NCBI GenBank assembly: GCA_913061145.1
Contig: CAJXUQ010000006.1
Coordinates: 1-64,000 of the forward strand
Length of the DNA: 64,000 bases
Direction of reading: 5' to 3'
DNA from: an uncultured Haliea sp.
Lineage (GTDB): Bacteria; Pseudomonadota; Gammaproteobacteria; Pseudomonadales; Halieaceae
Under the pieces are notes generated by a model. That model saw nothing but the letters and a program-made list of their open reading frames with translations. It did no database searches and was not told the DNA's origin. How positions within the stretch are numbered: position 1 is the stretch's first letter; every line of letters starts with the position of its first letter. This document shows, in pieces, positions 61,922 through 64,000 of the stretch. The position numbers and the translations under genes are program-made.

Positions 61922-63525
61922 CCCTGACCCTGTCACTCGGCGGCCTCGGGCTGCTCCTGCTGGGCATGGCCATGATGACCGATGGCCTGAAAGCCGCCGC
62001 CGGCAACTCACTGCAGGGGTTTCTCGAACGCTCCACCCGCACGCGGCTGCGCGCGGCACTCGCGGGCTTCGGCATTACCGCGCTGGTGCAGTCCTCCAGC
62101 GCAGTGATCGTCGCCACGCTGGGGTTCACCAACGCCGGCATGCTGCGCCTCAAGCAGGCCGCCTGGGTAGTCTTCGGCAGCAACGTGGGCACCACCATGA
62201 CAGCGTGGATCGTGGCCCTGATCGGCCTGCGTATCAAGGTGGAGGTGGTTGCGCTGCCGCTGATTGGCGTGGGCATGCTGCTCAAGCTGTTTGGCGATAA
62301 CCGGCGAGCGGCGCATATCGGCATCGCGCTGGCGGGCTTCGGACTGCTGTTTCTCGGCCTGGGCATGCTGCGCGATGCCTTTATCGATGTGGCCGACTGG
62401 ATTCCGATCGAACGCCTCGGCGCTTCGGGTGTGCTGGGCATCGTCCTCGGGGTCGTATTCGGCGCCCTGCTGACGGCGCTGATCCAGTCATCCTCCGCGG
62501 CGCTGGCCATTGTGCTGACGGCATCTGTCACCGGCGTGCTTACGCCCTTGCTGGGCGCCTCGCTGGTGATCGGCGCCAATATCGGCACCACGGCAACCAG
62601 CCTGCTGGCCAGCATCGGCGCTACGGCAAACGCCCGCCGGCTGGCACTGGTGCATGTGACCGAGAAAATGTTCACGGGGGTGATTGCGCTGATCCTGCTC
62701 GGCCCCCTGTGGTGGATATCCGAACAGCTTTCCGGCGGCGCCGACGGGCGCACCAATATCAGTACCGGGCTGGCCCTGTTCCATACCCTGTTCAACCTGC
62801 TGGGGCTGGCGCTAATGTGGCTGCTGGCAGACCGGCTGCTGCGCCTCGTGGAGCGCTGGGTGAAGCAACCCGAACTGAGCTCCGAGCGCTTGCGCTACCT
62901 CGACGACACGGTACTCGCATTACCCGCGATGGGCGTGAATGCCATGCACTCCGAAATCAAGCGCGTGTTCAAGCAGCTGCTTTCGCGGGGGCGCATTATC
63001 ATCGACCCGGACCGGGAGCCGGCGCCGGAGGAAACCATCCACACCGGGGTACTGCTCGCGGCCATCGCCGACTACGGCAATCGCATCGGCGCCCAGCACC
63101 TTAACAACGGGCTCTCCGAGCAGTTTCTCAACCTGAACTGGGCGCGCGAGGAATGCATGCAGTTGCGTGATCTCTTTCTGGAACTTGCGGAATTCCCCCA
63201 GACCGATATCAACGCCGCCCTGACGCCGGCCCTGCAGGAGGCGCTACTCGGACTCATGCGCAGCGGCGAGCTGAAACAGTTGACCCTGGAGGAGCGGCGG
63301 GCACAGCTGCAAACCGTCAAACGCCTGCGGCGGCAGCGCCGGGCGGAGCTGCTGGAGCAGATTGGCAACGGGCTGCTGCCCGCCCCGGAGGCGACCCGCC
63401 GCCTGCATGTGGTGGCCCTGTTCGAGGACGCCGCCAAACACATCCTGCATATTGCCGAGGTGATTTACCCGCAGCTCGCCGCGGACGCCGGGGAGAGCGC
63501 CGACACCCCCATCGCAGGGACCTGA
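61909..63525 (+). CDS. Na/Pi cotransporter-family protein
   Basis: A 538-residue inner-membrane protein of the NptA/YjbB group. Two inverted QSSSA motifs (ALVQSSSAVIVATLG near residue 60; ALIQSSSAALAIVLT near 192), with GSNVGTTMTAW and GANIGTTATSLL, form the sodium-phosphate core. A C-terminal PhoU-like helical domain (about 330-520) follows. GGAGGAA lies seven bases before the ATG at 61909; a second ATG at 61918 would overlap the thioesterase stop by four bases. It moves phosphate, probably outward or as a leak in bacteria. Confidence 0.92.
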   Translation: MAWMTLTLSLGGLGLLLLGMAMMTDGLKAAAGNSLQGFLERSTRTRLRAALAGFGITALVQSSSAVIVATLGFTNAGMLRLKQAAWVVFGSNVGTTMTAWIVALIGLRIKVEVVALPLIGVGMLLKLFGDNRRAAHIGIALAGFGLLFLGLGMLRDAFIDVADWIPIERLGASGVLGIVLGVVFGALLTALIQSSSAALAIVLTASVTGVLTPLLGASLVIGANIGTTATSLLASIGATANARRLALVHVTEKMFTGVIALILLGPLWWISEQLSGGADGRTNISTGLALFHTLFNLLGLALMWLLADRLLRLVERWVKQPELSSERLRYLDDTVLALPAMGVNAMHSEIKRVFKQLLSRGRIIIDPDREPAPEETIHTGVLLAAIADYGNRIGAQHLNNGLSEQFLNLNWAREECMQLRDLFLELAEFPQTDINAALTPALQEALLGLMRSGELKQLTLEERRAQLQTVKRLRRQRRAELLEQIGNGLLPAPEATRRLHVVALFEDAAKHILHIAEVIYPQLAADAGESADTPIAGT

Positions 63526-63659
63526 ATCACGGCGCGCAGCAGGTTCAAGTATTTACGCCACCTCGCAGGGCCTGCCGGGAAGCATGGCCACGACCGGGTT
63601 TTTGCGGCCCAATAGGTCACCATTGCCCATGACAACCCATCGACAGAGTGCCCCGAACG

Positions 63660-64000
63660 ATGCGCTTCCTCGCCATATCCTGCCTCACCGCCTGCCTGCT
63701 GGCGGGTATCGCCCATGCCGCTCCCGTCAGCGAACAGCGCCTGCTCGCCGCCGGCAGCGATGTGGACAACTGGCTGAGCTATGGCCGCGACTACAGCGAA
63801 CAGCGCTATACACCTCTGGACCAGATCAACGCCGGGAACGTCTCCGGGCTGGGCATGGCCTGGTATTTCGAAACCGACACGCACCTCGGCCTGCAGTCCA
63901 CCCCGCTGGCAATTGACGGCGTGCTGTACTTCAGCGGCGCCTGGAACACGGTGTACGCCGTCGATGGTGCCACCGGCCAGATGCTCTGGACCTTCGATCC
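63660..64000 (+). CDS. PQQ-dependent alcohol dehydrogenase, 5' part
   Basis: The first 113 codons are visible; the window edge cuts the gene. A signal peptide of about 20 residues ends AGIAHA. The mature start, NWLSYGRDYSEQRYTPLDQI, then VSGLGMAWYFETDTHLGLQSTPLAIDGVLYFSG and YAVDGATGQMLWTFDP, is the first beta-propeller blade of the quinoprotein methanol/ethanol dehydrogenase family. These are periplasmic enzymes. Whether a C-terminal heme domain is present lies outside the window. Confidence 0.9.
   Translation, partial: MRFLAISCLTACLLAGIAHAAPVSEQRLLAAGSDVDNWLSYGRDYSEQRYTPLDQINAGNVSGLGMAWYFETDTHLGLQSTPLAIDGVLYFSGAWNTVYAVDGATGQMLWTFD

Overview
The window is chromosomal DNA of a GC-rich, aerobic, Gram-negative gammaproteobacterium. 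The gene set (glnK-amtB beside ubiK-comM, Rep, a full recC-recB-recD set, RND efflux, a TonB receptor of the type common in marine oligotrophs, much acyl-CoA chemistry, an incoming PQQ dehydrogenase) resembles marine Halieaceae/OM60-NOR5-type bacteria. That placement is inferred from gene content, not from a marker gene. There is no phage, plasmid or CRISPR array. The only mobile DNA seen is a transposase remnant just after a tRNA gene.

Layout. (1) 0.1-4.6 kb: a nitrogen operon on the minus strand (TorF-type porin, glnK, amtB) behind a good sigma-54 promoter with an NtrC-like site, then divergent ubiK and comM. (2) 4.6-18.9 kb: a catabolic block. The minus arm has an NTF2-like protein, a PaaN-type aldehyde dehydrogenase, a duplicated HxlR regulator, a TonB-dependent receptor and a carotenoid-cleaving-oxygenase-family enzyme. 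The plus arm has an SDR, a DUF1295 reductase, a nitronate-monooxygenase-family flavoprotein, an acyl-AMP ligase and two thiolases. Both arms have readable promoters with dyads. The natural reading is import of a hydrophobic polyene, stilbenoid or terpenoid, oxidative cleavage, oxidation of the aldehyde, CoA activation and thiolysis. (3) 18.9-26.1 kb: a Tat-exported PhoX-like phosphatase, Rep helicase, and a TauD-type dioxygenase with a class II aldolase and an AraC regulator. (4) 26.2-33.7 kb: an RND pump with its lipoprotein adaptor, cytochrome c5, a GST and two lipoproteins. (5) 33.7-35.3 kb: tRNA-Arg(CCG), an IS remnant, and a Fur-box promoter in front of small unrecognised genes. (6) 35.3-43.0 kb: trxC, yajD, an M28 peptidase, two small proteins and a 1350-residue membrane protein of unknown function with repeated modules. 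(7) 43.0-52.3 kb: a PhyH dioxygenase-recC-recB-recD operon in which each gene overlaps the next. (8) 52.5-55.7 kb: an AEC transporter, an enoyl-CoA hydratase and a Tat-type amidohydrolase. (9) 55.8-61.2 kb: an isobutyryl-CoA (valine) degradation operon led by an acylating aldehyde dehydrogenase that is not MmsA-like. (10) 61.5-64 kb: a thioesterase, a Na/Pi cotransporter and the start of a PQQ alcohol dehydrogenase cut by the window edge.

The best candidates for undescribed biology are the carotenoid-oxygenase catabolic block with its tandem-HxlR regulator, the Fur-controlled small-gene cluster beside tRNA-Arg, the 1350-residue modular membrane protein, and the fusion of a PhyH dioxygenase gene into the recCBD operon. 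All functional statements come from reading translated sequence by eye; no database search was run.
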